Source: Tunturibacter empetritectus (GTDB lineage Bacteria; Acidobacteriota; Terriglobia; Terriglobales; Acidobacteriaceae). Taken from it: DNA of 64,000 nucleotides. The notes beneath the pieces are model-generated. The model searched no databases. It saw only the letters and a program-made list of their open reading frames with translations, and was not told the DNA's origin. Below, in pieces: positions 17,032-26,661 of this stretch (within the stretch, counting starts at the first letter, position 1; the number at the start of each line of letters is the position of its first letter). The stretch spans positions 3,844,001-3,908,000 of the forward strand of contig NZ_CP132932.1 in the NCBI RefSeq assembly GCF_040358985.1. Reading direction: 5' to 3'. A program made the position numbers and the translations under genes.

Positions 17032-20000
17032 GTGCCAGTAACGCAACCTGCATCATCCGCTCCTAACGAATCAACTCCTTCAATGTTGACGAGGTGTGCA
17101 GTCAATCTCCCCCGTCTCTGCCGTCTGCTGTTTATTGCACTGCTCATCGGTATCGCGGCCATCAGCTCTGCGACCCTGCTCGCGCAGTCCGACAACTCCT
17201 CGATCGCCGGCGTCGTCACCGATCCCTCCGGCGCAGCCGTCGGTGCAGCAGCAATCACCGTAATCAGCGAGCAGACCGGCGCCGAACACCAGACCATCAG
17301 CAACAAATCCGGCTTCTACACCATCGCTGGCCTTGCACCGGGCAAATACACCGTCAAGGTGGTGTCGCCGGGCTTTGACACCGTTACCAGAACGAACAAC
17401 AACCTCGACCCAGCGATCCCTGCAACGGTCAACGTCTCTCTCGTCGTCGGCAAAGATAACGAGTCGATCGAAATCACCGCGAACGAAACTACTTTGCAGG
17501 CCGACAGCTCCACCCTCGGACGGGTCATCACCAGCAGCCAGGCCGACAATCTTCCACTCAACGGCCGCAACCCAATCTATCTCGCACTCACCAAGGCCGG
17601 CATCACCAGTATCACCAGCACCGTCTCCTCCTCAAACTTCAGCACCGGCCTTGGTGCCATCGACATCAACGGAGCTCGCGAGCGCGACAATCTTCTCACC
17701 TACGACGGCGCCGTCGCCGTCCGCATCCGCGCCAGTGGCGACTCCGTCGGCACACCGGACCTCGACGCCGTCGAAGAGGTCCAGGTCCTCTCAACCAACT
17801 ACCCTGCAGAGTACGGCCGATCCATTGGCGGCCAGATTCGCATTATCACCAAGAGCGGCACCGATCACTTCCACGGCAGCGCCTACGAGTACTTTCAGAA
17901 CCCTGTCCTCAACGCCAACACATGGGTCCGCAACGCCAATGCCAACAACTCAAACCCTAACTACCCCGAAGCCCTCAAAACAAACAAGGTCGCGCCCTTC
18001 ACCTACAACCAGTTCGGCTTTGTCCTGGACGGCCCTCTCTACATCCCGCACGTTCTGCCCAAGCGCAAGGTCTTTTTCCTCTACTCCGAGGCCTTCGTAC
18101 GTAATCCGTCACTCTCCACGGAAACCGATACCGTCCCCAACGCAGCCTTCCGAAACGGCGACTTCAGCTCCGTCGCGCAGCACATCAAGGACCCTACATC
18201 CGGCCTTCCATGCGACCCGAAGGCAGGCGGCCCCGGCTGTTTTCCCGGCAACGTCATACCCAAAGATCGTCTCAGCCCGAATGGCGTAGGTCTGCTCAAT
18301 GCGTTCCCTACGCCGACGCCAGGCTTTAAAATAGGTGCAGCCAATCTGCTTGAGACAGCGCACTATCCCATCCAGCAACAGATCGACAGCGGCAATCTCG
18401 ACATCCTCCCAACCGAGAAAGACTACATCCGCTTCCGCCTTATTCACTTCTACTATCATGAGGTGAACCCCTTCGCGACCTCGAACTACGACATCGTTCC
18501 GCGCATCTACAGCCGTCCCAACCAGACCGGCTCGCTGGACTATGTGCACACCTTCGGTCCCAGCACCACCAATGAATTTCTCTTCACCGCCAGCCACGAT
18601 GTCGCTCGCCTCAGCATCGACACGTCGACAGGCACCTACAACCGCACCGCATACGGCATCAACTATCCATACCTCTTTCCTTCAGGCAAAGATCTCCCAA
18701 ACAAGATTCCCACTATTGCATTTGATACGACTGGCATTACCACACTCGATGGCAGCACCTACCCCTCTCACTCTCAGGGCGAGATCTTCGACTTCGCCGA
18801 TACCGTCACACGCATCATCAGCAACCACACCCTGCGTGGCGGCGTTCTCTTTGAGCGGGCCGGCGAAAACGATGACGACCAGATCGCCTTCGCCAACTCC
18901 ACTCCCGGACAGACCAACAACCAGAACGGGAAGTTCGACTTCTCAAGCACCAACACCAACGGCACCGGCTACGACCTCGCCGACGCGGCCCTCGGCATCT
19001 TCAACACCTACTCCGAGATCGGTCCACGCAACGAGACTCCTAGCCGCGCCAATATGTTCGAGTTCTTCGCACAGGACTCCTGGAAAGCTACTCCGAAACT
19101 GCACCTCGAGTTCGGCCTGCGATATACCAGCATTCACCCCTTCTACAGCATCTGGAACAACGCCGGGACCTTCGACCCTGCCTTCTACAACTCTGCTACT
19201 GCGGTAAAGGTGAACCCAACAACGGGTAATCCGATAGCTGGCAGCGGCAACCCGCTCGACGGAACCGTTCTCTTTGGCAATGGCTTTCCCGCCAGCGCAA
19301 ACGCTCACGTCCCCATCGCCGTGACTGGACAGTACAACAACCTCTTCCACAACCTTCCGCGCGGGTACGTCCACGTGCAGAAGTTCCTCTTCCAGCCCCG
19401 CGTCGGCGTGGCGTATTCGCTTAACAACAAGACGGTTCTTCGCACTGGCTTTGGCCGCTACACCAGCCGTCAGGGCACCTCCGACAACGTATTTCTCGGC
19501 GGCTTCGCACCGTTGCAGCAGGTGGTTTCGATCACAGGCGGCAGCGTCGACAACCCCGCTGGCACCGCAATCGGCACCGGCTCTTTCCCCACTCTCTCCG
19601 GCGATATCAATCAGCAATCCCCACAGCCTGAGGCCTACATCTGGAGCGTATCCGTCGAGCGAGATCTCGGCTTTGATACAGTAGCCGACGTCTCCTACGT
19701 GGGCCGCCACTCTTTACATCAGCAGTTTGAATCCGACGTAAACCAGGCGCCGATCGGAACCGCGCAGGCCTTCGGCACCAGTGGTGTCAACGCCCATCGT
19801 CCCTATCTCGGTTACGCTGCCATCACCGAGGTCTATCAAGGCGACACCGCCTTCTACCAGGGCCTTCAGATCGACGTAAATCATCGCTTCAGTCACAGCC
19901 TCGGCTTCGGGGTCGCGTACACCTACGCTCACTCGCGCGACTGCGGCTCATTCCAGAAAAACATCCTGCCCAACGCAGACGATCCGAAAGGACTCTGCGG

Positions 20001-20559
20001 CACGGCGGACTATGATCTGCGTCAGGTCCTCGTCCTCAACTCTGTCTACCATATCCCCTTCCGGAGCAGCAGCCGTATCGCCAACGAAGCTCTCGGCGGC
20101 TGGCAACTCTCGCAGGCCTATCAGTTCCAGACCGGCACGCCACTCAACGTCGCAACCAGTCAGGACATCGCCGGCGTTGGCCCAGGCTTTCAGGGACAGT
20201 TCCTCCAGATCGCTCCTGGCGCCTCGCTTCGCGGCAATGGCAAATTCTCCGTCGGCAAAGACAATAACTCGTGGTTCAACGCAAGCGCTTTTTCACTTCC
20301 GGCTGCCGGAACGTTCACCCCGCAGCACAACCGCAACCTGATCTACGGTCCCGGTCAGGCAAGCTTCAACGCAAGTCTGCAAAAGCGCTTCGCCACCTTT
20401 GAAGGTCAAGCACTCTCCTTCCGCTTCGACGCCTTCAACTTCCCCAACCATCCCAACTGGGCTGCACCGGACTCAACCTACACCGACGCCACCTTCGGCA
20501 AAGTCACCAGCAAGACCGGTCAACGAGCAATGCAGGCCAGCCTTCGCTACTCCTTCTAA
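17032..20559 (+). CDS. TonB-dependent receptor, acidobacterial type (complete)
   Basis: 1175 residues from GTG 17032, with CCAGGAGG upstream. A membrane-targeting segment lies around residues 22-48 (LCRLLFIALLIGIAAISSAT, ending at LLAQ). A carboxypeptidase-regulatory-like domain follows at about 52-135 (SIAGVVTDPSGAAVGAAAIT; GFYTIAGLAPGKYTVKV), then a plug around 150-275 (RVITSSQADNLPLNGRNPIY; EVQVLSTNYPAEYGRSIGGQ) and a long barrel ending in the terminal aromatic ASLRYSF. It is likely an importer of large carbohydrates. The GH92 mannosidase 101 bp downstream on the same strand suggests mannose-containing glycans, but this is inferred from neighbourhood only. Confidence 0.93.
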   Translation: MPVTQPASSAPNESTPSMLTRCAVNLPRLCRLLFIALLIGIAAISSATLLAQSDNSSIAGVVTDPSGAAVGAAAITVISEQTGAEHQTISNKSGFYTIAGLAPGKYTVKVVSPGFDTVTRTNNNLDPAIPATVNVSLVVGKDNESIEITANETTLQADSSTLGRVITSSQADNLPLNGRNPIYLALTKAGITSITSTVSSSNFSTGLGAIDINGARERDNLLTYDGAVAVRIRASGDSVGTPDLDAVEEVQVLSTNYPAEYGRSIGGQIRIITKSGTDHFHGSAYEYFQNPVLNANTWVRNANANNSNPNYPEALKTNKVAPFTYNQFGFVLDGPLYIPHVLPKRKVFFLYSEAFVRNPSLSTETDTVPNAAFRNGDFSSVAQHIKDPTSGLPCDPKAGGPGCFPGNVIPKDRLSPNGVGLLNAFPTPTPGFKIGAANLLETAHYPIQQQIDSGNLDILPTEKDYIRFRLIHFYYHEVNPFATSNYDIVPRIYSRPNQTGSLDYVHTFGPSTTNEFLFTASHDVARLSIDTSTGTYNRTAYGINYPYLFPSGKDLPNKIPTIAFDTTGITTLDGSTYPSHSQGEIFDFADTVTRIISNHTLRGGVLFERAGENDDDQIAFANSTPGQTNNQNGKFDFSSTNTNGTGYDLADAALGIFNTYSEIGPRNETPSRANMFEFFAQDSWKATPKLHLEFGLRYTSIHPFYSIWNNAGTFDPAFYNSATAVKVNPTTGNPIAGSGNPLDGTVLFGNGFPASANAHVPIAVTGQYNNLFHNLPRGYVHVQKFLFQPRVGVAYSLNNKTVLRTGFGRYTSRQGTSDNVFLGGFAPLQQVVSITGGSVDNPAGTAIGTGSFPTLSGDINQQSPQPEAYIWSVSVERDLGFDTVADVSYVGRHSLHQQFESDVNQAPIGTAQAFGTSGVNAHRPYLGYAAITEVYQGDTAFYQGLQIDVNHRFSHSLGFGVAYTYAHSRDCGSFQKNILPNADDPKGLCGTADYDLRQVLVLNSVYHIPFRSSSRIANEALGGWQLSQAYQFQTGTPLNVATSQDIAGVGPGFQGQFLQIAPGASLRGNGKFSVGKDNNSWFNASAFSLPAAGTFTPQHNRNLIYGPGQASFNASLQKRFATFEGQALSFRFDAFNFPNHPNWAAPDSTYTDATFGKVTSKTGQRAMQASLRYSF

Positions 20560-20582
20560 ACGCCCTACCATCAAGCAGGACA

Positions 20583-20612
20583 CGAGTGGGGCCCGCGAAC
20601 AGGTCCCACTCG
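20583..20612. terminator. Hairpin between TonB receptor and GH92 genes
   Basis: CGAGTGGG and CCCACTCG form a perfect 8-bp stem around a 14-base loop, 23 bp after the receptor stop. No T-tract follows, so it is more likely an mRNA-stabilising or attenuating hairpin than a strong rho-independent terminator. It would allow unequal expression of the two genes. Confidence 0.4.
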
Positions 20613-20660
20613 CATCACAAGTCTTCACATGCAGTTGAGACATTCAAGGGACCGATCTTT

Positions 20661-22982
20661 ATGCAAGCAGCAGTGCACTCCATCCTCCGGCGTTCGATTC
20701 ACTTCTTTCTTACCGCACTCCTGCTTGCAGTCCCACTCACCGCGCAAAAAACTACACCCGACTACACCCGCAACGTAGACCCCTTCATCGGCGTCGACTG
20801 GGGCGGTAATACCTTCGTCGGCTCCACCATCCCCTACGGCCTCGTCAAACTCAGTCCCGACATGGAGACCTTTGACGGCCGCCGCTCCGGTTTCGGCTAC
20901 TCCAGCAACGGAGTCATCCTCGGCTTCTCGCACCTTCATCTCAGCGGCGCACAAGGCAAATACGGCAATATCCTCGTCGCTCCCGTCACCGGCCCCCTCG
21001 ACCTCAACGACATCAAATCTCCCCGTACCGACGAGGTCAACCACGTCGGCTACTACGCCGCGAGCCTCACCCGTTACAAAGTCAAAGCCGAGCTCACCAG
21101 CAGTCGGCGCGTCGGTTTTCACCGCTACACGTTCCCCGCATCACAGCAATCCCACCTCACCATCAACGTAGCCCACGCGCTCGACCTCGGCCCCGGCTCC
21201 GAGTCCCAGCGCTTCCTCGGCGCCGAGATCCACCTCACCAGCAATCACGAAGCGCAAGGCATCGCCCGATTCACCGGCGGCTGGAACAAGGGCGGCGAGT
21301 ACAAGGTCTACTACTACATGGTCCTCGACACCCCAGCCACCGCCACACAAACATGGACAGGCACGTCTCTCACCTCCGCGCAGGACGCGACCGTCACCAA
21401 CGACATCCCCATCGGTGCCACCTTCGACTTCACCACCCACGCCAACCAAATCATCCAGGCAAAAGTCGGCATCTCCTTCATCAGCGCCGACCAGGCAAAA
21501 CAAAACGTCCAACAAGAGATCCCCACCTGGAACTTCGCCGCCGTCCACTCCGCCGCGATAGCATTGTGGAACACCGAGCTAGCCAAGCTCAGCCTCACCG
21601 GCGAGACCGACTCCCAGCGTCGCCAGCTCTACACCGCGATGTATCACATCATGCTGATGCCCACCGACCGTACCGGCGAAAACCCCGACTGGCAATCCAC
21701 CGAGCCCTACTACGACGACTACTACGCCATCTGGGACACCTACCGCAGCTCCAGCCCGCTCCTCACCCTCATCTCCCCCGGCCGCCAGCGCGACATTATC
21801 CGCTCCCTCATCGACATCTACCGTCACACCGGCTACATGCCCGACGCCCGCAGCGGCAACGACAACGGTCGCACCCAGGGCGGCTCCAATGCCAATGTAG
21901 TAGTTGCCGACGCCTACGTAAAAGGTCTCAAAAACATCGACTACGAAACCGCCTTCGCCGCCATGGTTCACGATGCCGAAGTCCCACCGGCCAACGCGCA
22001 GAGAGAAGGTCGCGGCGGCCTCAAGGACTACAACGAAAAAGGCTACATCACCCTCGCCGACGAGCGCTCCGGCTCACGCATCGCCGAGTACAGCTACGAC
22101 GACTTCGCCATCTCACAAGTCGCCTGCGGCCTCGGCCACCAAAAAGAAGCCGCGCTCTACGCCAGCCGCACCCACAACTTCGAGCACCTCTGGGACAAGG
22201 ACATGACCGCCGAAGGCTTCCACGGCTTCCTCCGTCCTCGCAACCCCGACGGCACCTGGGCCGACCCCTACCTCGTCGTCCGCGGCACCTGGCCCGACTT
22301 CTTCTACGAGGGCGACATCTGGACCTACTCCATCTATGCCCCCCAGGACATGCGCCGCCTCATCGAGATGGCCGGCGGCAATGAGACCTTCGTCCACCGC
22401 CTCGACAACATCTTCCTCCGCCGCCACTTCGACGTCACCAACGAGCCCGGCTTCCTCATCCCCGTCCTCTACAACTACGCACTCCGCCCCGACAAGACCG
22501 CCGACATCGTCCATCTCCTCCTTGAAAAAGCCTTCACCGACACCCGCGCCGGCATCCCCGGCAACGACGACTCCGGCGCCATGTCCAGCTGGCTCATCTT
22601 CTCCACGCTCGGCCTCTTTCCCGTCGCCGGCCAGGACGTCTACCTCATCAGCACTCCCAGCATCCCCGACGCCTCGCTCGCTCTCGCCAACGGCAAAAAA
22701 CTCCGCATCATCGCCAGGAACCTCGACCCCAACGGCCTTAACCGCTACGTCCAATCGGCAACCCTCAACGGAGTCGATCTCCCCAACGCCTGGTTCCGCC
22801 ACGCCCAAATCAAGCACGGTGCAACGCTGACCCTTACGATGGGTTCCGCTCCCTCCACTTGGGGGACAACAACTCCACCTCCTTCTATGAGCGACCCCAG
22901 CGCCCACATCTGCTCCAAAACTGAACCCAGGGACGCATCCGCCAACCCAACGACTTTGAGGAACAGTCAAGCTACCAGGTGA
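20661..22982 (+). CDS. GH92 family alpha-mannosidase, secreted
   Basis: The frame opens at 20586, but ATG 20661 has AAGGGA upstream and begins a signal peptide (MQAAVHSILRRS to LTAQ), giving 773 residues. GH92 enzymes are Ca2+-dependent exo-acting alpha-mannosidases. Family hallmarks: VDPFIGVDWGGNTFVGSTIPYG at the N-terminus, GFGYSSNGVILGFSHLHLSG, the WNTELAKLSLTGETDSQRRQLYTAMYH helix start of the catalytic domain, EPYYDDYYAIWDTYRSSSPL and PGNDDSGAMSSWLIFSTLGLFPVAGQ with catalytic acids. The family normally ends soon after the MGSAPSTWG motif; here a Ser/Pro/Thr-rich tail of about 40 residues follows. It pairs with the upstream TonB receptor. Confidence 0.93.
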   Translation: MQAAVHSILRRSIHFFLTALLLAVPLTAQKTTPDYTRNVDPFIGVDWGGNTFVGSTIPYGLVKLSPDMETFDGRRSGFGYSSNGVILGFSHLHLSGAQGKYGNILVAPVTGPLDLNDIKSPRTDEVNHVGYYAASLTRYKVKAELTSSRRVGFHRYTFPASQQSHLTINVAHALDLGPGSESQRFLGAEIHLTSNHEAQGIARFTGGWNKGGEYKVYYYMVLDTPATATQTWTGTSLTSAQDATVTNDIPIGATFDFTTHANQIIQAKVGISFISADQAKQNVQQEIPTWNFAAVHSAAIALWNTELAKLSLTGETDSQRRQLYTAMYHIMLMPTDRTGENPDWQSTEPYYDDYYAIWDTYRSSSPLLTLISPGRQRDIIRSLIDIYRHTGYMPDARSGNDNGRTQGGSNANVVVADAYVKGLKNIDYETAFAAMVHDAEVPPANAQREGRGGLKDYNEKGYITLADERSGSRIAEYSYDDFAISQVACGLGHQKEAALYASRTHNFEHLWDKDMTAEGFHGFLRPRNPDGTWADPYLVVRGTWPDFFYEGDIWTYSIYAPQDMRRLIEMAGGNETFVHRLDNIFLRRHFDVTNEPGFLIPVLYNYALRPDKTADIVHLLLEKAFTDTRAGIPGNDDSGAMSSWLIFSTLGLFPVAGQDVYLISTPSIPDASLALANGKKLRIIARNLDPNGLNRYVQSATLNGVDLPNAWFRHAQIKHGATLTLTMGSAPSTWGTTTPPPSMSDPSAHICSKTEPRDASANPTTLRNSQATR

Positions 22983-23120
22983 AGGGTCGGCTACCCAAGA
23001 TAGGAGAGCCTGAGTAAAAATAGACCGCCACCGTTCTGGTTCCAGAAACATCAGAAGCTTCAAGAAGTGGCACACGCGGGATCGGGCCTAGAAAACTTTC
23101 TTTGTGAAGGAGAATTCACC

Positions 23121-24176
23121 ATGCCTGAACTCATGAGAGAACCTGTCGGCCAGTTGTCGATTGGTAGGTGGCGCAGAGGCGATCGCAACGCAATGCTAAA
23201 ACACAAGCTGGTGCTTGGCGTGATCAGTGCAATGCTGGGCGCCTTACTTCAAGGTTGTGCAGCCGGCAAAACTCCTTCCCAAGGAGAGACGAGCCTGGCC
23301 AATGCGGCGAAAGACGTCACCATCCCATTGGCGGCAGGCAAAAGGAACAACCCGCTGCCTGAGACGGACGAGGTCGTCAGTCAGGGCCAGGAGGTGTTTC
23401 TTGGGTCTTGCGCCCAATGCCACGGTGCAGATGCCCGCGGAGACGGGAACCTCGGCCGCAACATGACCCCGCCTGCTATGGACCTGAGTTCAGCCCACGT
23501 GCAGCACTGGAACGACGCTGAACTGTTCTGGATCATACAGAACGGAGTTCGCCTCACTGGCATGCCTGCCTGGAAGTCGAGCATCTCCGATAACGACACC
23601 TGGAAGCTTGCACGTTTCATCCATAAACTTCCCCGCCCCGACACTGCCCCCGCCACCGCGCCAGTCCCGTCACAGACACAAGCCGTCGTCTCCGCGCAGG
23701 ACAAGTACACCCTCAAAATACCGAATGGCCTAGCGTTCTCTGAGTTTAGAGGATACGAAAGCTGGCCGGTGATCGCCATCAGCCACAACGGAGGTGCGGT
23801 CGCTGCGATCCTCGGCAATCCCGTGATGATCAACGCCTATAAGGCAGGAATTCCCGGTAACGGCAAGCCTTTTCCGGATGGTGCCAAGATGGCGAAGGTC
23901 CATTGGAATGCGAAAGTGGATGCCGGGCAGCCCGGTGCGCCGACAGTCCCAGGCACCCAGCATGACGTTGACTTGATGGTGAAGGACAGCAAGAGGTTCG
24001 CGGACAGCGGCGGATGGGGTTACGGCGTCTTCGAGTATGAGCCCGCGTCCGGCAAGTTCAGGCTAGGCAACTTAGGTGACAAGCCGCCGCAGGGCAACGA
24101 CGCCAGGTGCGGGTTCGCGTGCCACACGGCAGTGAAGGCAAAAGACTACGTCTTCACCGCGTACGGGCCCAGGTGA
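23121..24176 (+). CDS. Cytochrome c / cytochrome P460-like fusion lipoprotein
   Basis: ATG 23121 follows an AAGGAGAAT ribosome site; ATG 23193 is an alternative that begins directly at a lipoprotein signal (MLKHKLVLGVISAML, lipobox LLQGC). A mono-haem cytochrome c domain has GSCAQCHGADARGDG and distal Met in LTGMPAW. A P460-like domain follows (YTLKIPNGLAFSEFRGYESW; DGAKMAKVHW; GGWGYGVFEYEP) and ends with a second haem site. That second site reads CGFACH, which is C-x3-C-H instead of the usual C-x2-C-H. P460 proteins carry out oxidations, such as of hydroxylamine, in nitrifiers; here the substrate is unknown and the c domain could pass electrons on. Confidence 0.82.
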   Translation: MPELMREPVGQLSIGRWRRGDRNAMLKHKLVLGVISAMLGALLQGCAAGKTPSQGETSLANAAKDVTIPLAAGKRNNPLPETDEVVSQGQEVFLGSCAQCHGADARGDGNLGRNMTPPAMDLSSAHVQHWNDAELFWIIQNGVRLTGMPAWKSSISDNDTWKLARFIHKLPRPDTAPATAPVPSQTQAVVSAQDKYTLKIPNGLAFSEFRGYESWPVIAISHNGGAVAAILGNPVMINAYKAGIPGNGKPFPDGAKMAKVHWNAKVDAGQPGAPTVPGTQHDVDLMVKDSKRFADSGGWGYGVFEYEPASGKFRLGNLGDKPPQGNDARCGFACHTAVKAKDYVFTAYGPR

Positions 24177-24301
24177 AGTCCGGAAACGACGGGAATTTCC
24201 CAGTGACTCTATGGTGACTAAGTGAAGCCTATCACCCGCAGCTTGAGGATTGGCGACAGGCTGTCGATCAAGGTATAACGCCGAAAAGCCTGACTTTTGT
24301 T

Positions 24302-24379
24302 TGGTGTCCCCGATGGGATTCGAACCCATGTTATCGCCGTGAAAGGGCGGTGTCCTGGGCCGGGCTAGACGACGGGGAC
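24302..24379 (-). tRNA. tRNA-Glu(TTC)
   Basis: The minus strand has acceptor GTCCCCG paired with CGGGGAC, D arm TCGTCTAGCCCGG, anticodon loop CTTTCAC (anticodon TTC), T arm GGGTTCGAATCCC, discriminator A and an encoded CCA. The outermost anticodon-stem pair is C-A rather than the C-G seen in E. coli tRNA-Glu. The other four pairs are intact, so the gene is probably functional. Confidence 0.95.
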
Positions 24380-24490
24380 TTGACCAGGCAGAAGGCGTAC
24401 CCAGCACCCTCACCACCTCTAACGCTAACAAGCAGCCCATGCTCTGTCAAAAACTGGCGCGCCTTACTCCCACACGGCATACTGGTAACG

Positions 24491-25258
24491 ATGCCCACGC
24501 AACTCCACACGATCCAACCGAGTGCCGCGCCATCGACTCCCCGCAGCTTCAAATATCTTGACGCCCTCACCACCGCCTTCGTGGTCATCCTGCTCGTCTC
24601 GAACCTTATCGCCCAAAAGGTCTGTCTCCTCGGGCCAGTCGCGATCGGTCGCTGGTCCATTGGCCCCTTCGCCGTCAGTGGAGCCGTTCTCCTCTTTCCC
24701 ATCACCTATATCTTTGGGGACGTCTTCACCGAGGTCTACGGCTTTGCCGCCTCCCGCCGAGCCATCTGGCTGGGTTTCTTCGGCACCGCCCTCCTCTACT
24801 TCATCGGAGCCATCGTCATCGCGCTGCCCTCCGCCCCAGGCTGGCATAACCAGCAGGCCTTCTCCACCGTCTTCGGCTTCATCCCGCGCATTCTGGCCGC
24901 CAGCCTCATCGCCTTCTGGGCCGGCGAGTTCGCCAACTCCTACACCATGGCGCGTCTCAAGCTCTTCACCAACGGACGCAAACTCTGGACCCGCACCATC
25001 GGCTCCACCATCGTCGGCCAGGCCGTCGACACGGTTCTCGTCATCACGCTCACCTTCGGCGGAATCTATCCCGCCCGCATCCTCGTCAACATAATTCTTA
25101 CCGGCTACGCCCTCAAGGTCGGATACGAGGTCCTCGCTACCCCGATCACGTATCTTGTCATAAACTGGCTCAAACGAGCCGAACACGCCGATGCGTTCGA
25201 TCGTCATCAAAGCTTCAACCCCTTTTCCTTTGCGGAAAAGAGCAGTTTGGACGCCTGA
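24491..25258 (+). CDS. Queuosine precursor transporter, YhhQ/VUT family
   Basis: The frame is open from 24350 across the tRNA, but ATG 24491 begins the recognisable protein of 255 residues. It is an integral membrane protein with about six helices: LDALTTAFVVILLVSNLIAQKV, then GPFAVSGAVLLFPITYIFGDVFTEVYG, and DTVLVITLTFGG later. The segment FPITYIFGDVFTEVYG with its acidic pair is diagnostic for the VUT/YhhQ family, which takes up preQ0/preQ1. This links to the QueD-like genes 19 kb away. No preQ1 riboswitch is recognisable upstream. The 216 bp that follow contain nothing identifiable. Confidence 0.9.
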   Translation: MPTQLHTIQPSAAPSTPRSFKYLDALTTAFVVILLVSNLIAQKVCLLGPVAIGRWSIGPFAVSGAVLLFPITYIFGDVFTEVYGFAASRRAIWLGFFGTALLYFIGAIVIALPSAPGWHNQQAFSTVFGFIPRILAASLIAFWAGEFANSYTMARLKLFTNGRKLWTRTIGSTIVGQAVDTVLVITLTFGGIYPARILVNIILTGYALKVGYEVLATPITYLVINWLKRAEHADAFDRHQSFNPFSFAEKSSLDA

Positions 25259-25475
25259 CACCCTCCCCAGGAGCAGATTGGGCTACTCAAAAACTCTTTC
25301 GGTGCATATTCCGAACCCTTCTCGGGAATGCTGTCATCTAAAATGGAAATCCTGAGTCGTAACCAGTAAGACGTTGATCCGCAGAATCTTGCGTCGTAAT
25401 TCTTCCTGCCCACCGCTTATTGCAACTCGTTTGGTGGCTTGTCTTCGAAGTCGTCGCTTGTGAAGGAGAAGTTCT

Positions 25476-26567
25476 GTGCCCTTGATTTTGAATACCCCTC
25501 GCGTCCTCCCAGTGCTTGTCTGTGCGGCCGCATGCCTGGTCGCAGGTTGCAAGTCCGCCCCGCCGCCCCAGCCGCCTCCCCAGGCCATGCCCGTGAAGGT
25601 AGCACCCGTATCGTTGTCGCCTGTGCCTACCGCCGACACCTACGTCGCCACCATCAAGAGCCGCCGCTCCTCCACCATGCAGCCGCAGGTCGACGGCAAT
25701 CTGGTCAAGATCTTCGTAAAGTCTGGACAGGCCGTGAAGGCTGGTCAGGTGCTCATGCGCGTCGATCCTCTCAAGCAGATGGCCGCCGTCCAGTCGCAGC
25801 AGGGAACTCAGGCGCAGAAGAAGGCCCTCTACGACTACAACAAGATCGAAGTTGAGCGGCAGCGCAAGCTCTTCGAGGCGGGAGTCGTCTCGCGTGACGC
25901 CTACGATCAGGCCAATCAGGCCTATGAAAACTCCAAGGCCGACTTCGAGTCCAACCAGGCGCTCACCGACACCCAGAAGCAGCAACTCGCCTACTACGAC
26001 ATCCGCGCCCCCTTCAACGGCATCGTCGGCGACATCCCCGTTCACCTCGGTGATTACGTCTCCCCCACCACCGTACTCACCACGGTCGATGAGAACGCCG
26101 ACCTCGAGGCGTACATTTATATCCCCACCGAGCGCGCCGGCAGCATTCGCAACGGACTGCCGGTAGAGATCCTCGACACAGCAGGCAACGTCCTCGTCAA
26201 GACGAAGGTCGACTTCATCTCCCCTCAGGTCGACAACGGCTTGCAAAGCATCCTCGCCAAGGCAAGTGTCCCGCGAACCGCGGACATCCTTCGCAACCAG
26301 CAGTTGGTCAAGGCCCGCATCATCTGGAGCACCGCGCCTGCGCCTACAGTCCCGGTCCTCGCCGTAAGTCTCGTCGGCGGCCAGACCTTCGTCTACGTCG
26401 CAACGCCGAAAGGGGACGGATACATCGCCCATCAGGTCCCCGTCACCGTAGGCGAAACCGTCGGAAACACCTATCCCGTTCTTGGTGGTCTCAAGACGGG
26501 AGAAAAAGTAATCACCTCCGGCCTGCAGTTTTTGCAGGAAGGTGCGCCGGTCAAGCCGCTCGGCTAA
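25476..26567 (+). CDS. RND efflux periplasmic adaptor (AcrA/MexA type)
   Basis: 363 residues from GTG 25476 with GAAGGAGAA immediately upstream. The signal peptide ends in lipobox LVAGC, so it is a lipoprotein. The adaptor domains follow in order: barrel-sandwich half (TYVATIKSRRSSTMQPQVDG; VKAGQVLMRVDP), an alpha-hairpin (about residues 110-165, rich in Gln/Lys), the second half (YDIRAPFNGIVGDIPVHLGDYV) and the beta-barrel and membrane-proximal domains ending LKTGEKVITSGLQFLQEG. It would link the RND pump encoded 94 bp downstream to an outer-membrane channel; no TolC-like gene is adjacent. Confidence 0.93.
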   Translation: MPLILNTPRVLPVLVCAAACLVAGCKSAPPPQPPPQAMPVKVAPVSLSPVPTADTYVATIKSRRSSTMQPQVDGNLVKIFVKSGQAVKAGQVLMRVDPLKQMAAVQSQQGTQAQKKALYDYNKIEVERQRKLFEAGVVSRDAYDQANQAYENSKADFESNQALTDTQKQQLAYYDIRAPFNGIVGDIPVHLGDYVSPTTVLTTVDENADLEAYIYIPTERAGSIRNGLPVEILDTAGNVLVKTKVDFISPQVDNGLQSILAKASVPRTADILRNQQLVKARIIWSTAPAPTVPVLAVSLVGGQTFVYVATPKGDGYIAHQVPVTVGETVGNTYPVLGGLKTGEKVITSGLQFLQEGAPVKPLG

Positions 26568-26661
26568 GCAACTGCTTCCCCTCTGTCTGCGGAGTCCCAT
26601 CCAAGGCTCCGCACAGTTCACGCATCACCCCGGGGCCAGCCGCTCCGGTTAGAGGTCAGCC

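Noticed and set aside
21353..22384. 343-residue Arg/His-rich frame overlapping the GH92 gene
   Set aside because: Shadow frame of a strongly supported GH92 coding sequence.
22860..22982. Possible frameshift at the GH92 C-terminus because of the extra 40-residue tail
   Set aside because: The WGT...PPS sequence after the core is compatible with natural GH92 ends, and no alternative frame gives a clearly better family end.
24380..24490. preQ1 riboswitch upstream of the YhhQ-type gene
   Set aside because: The 111-bp gap shows no recognisable preQ1 aptamer stem-loop and A-rich tail.
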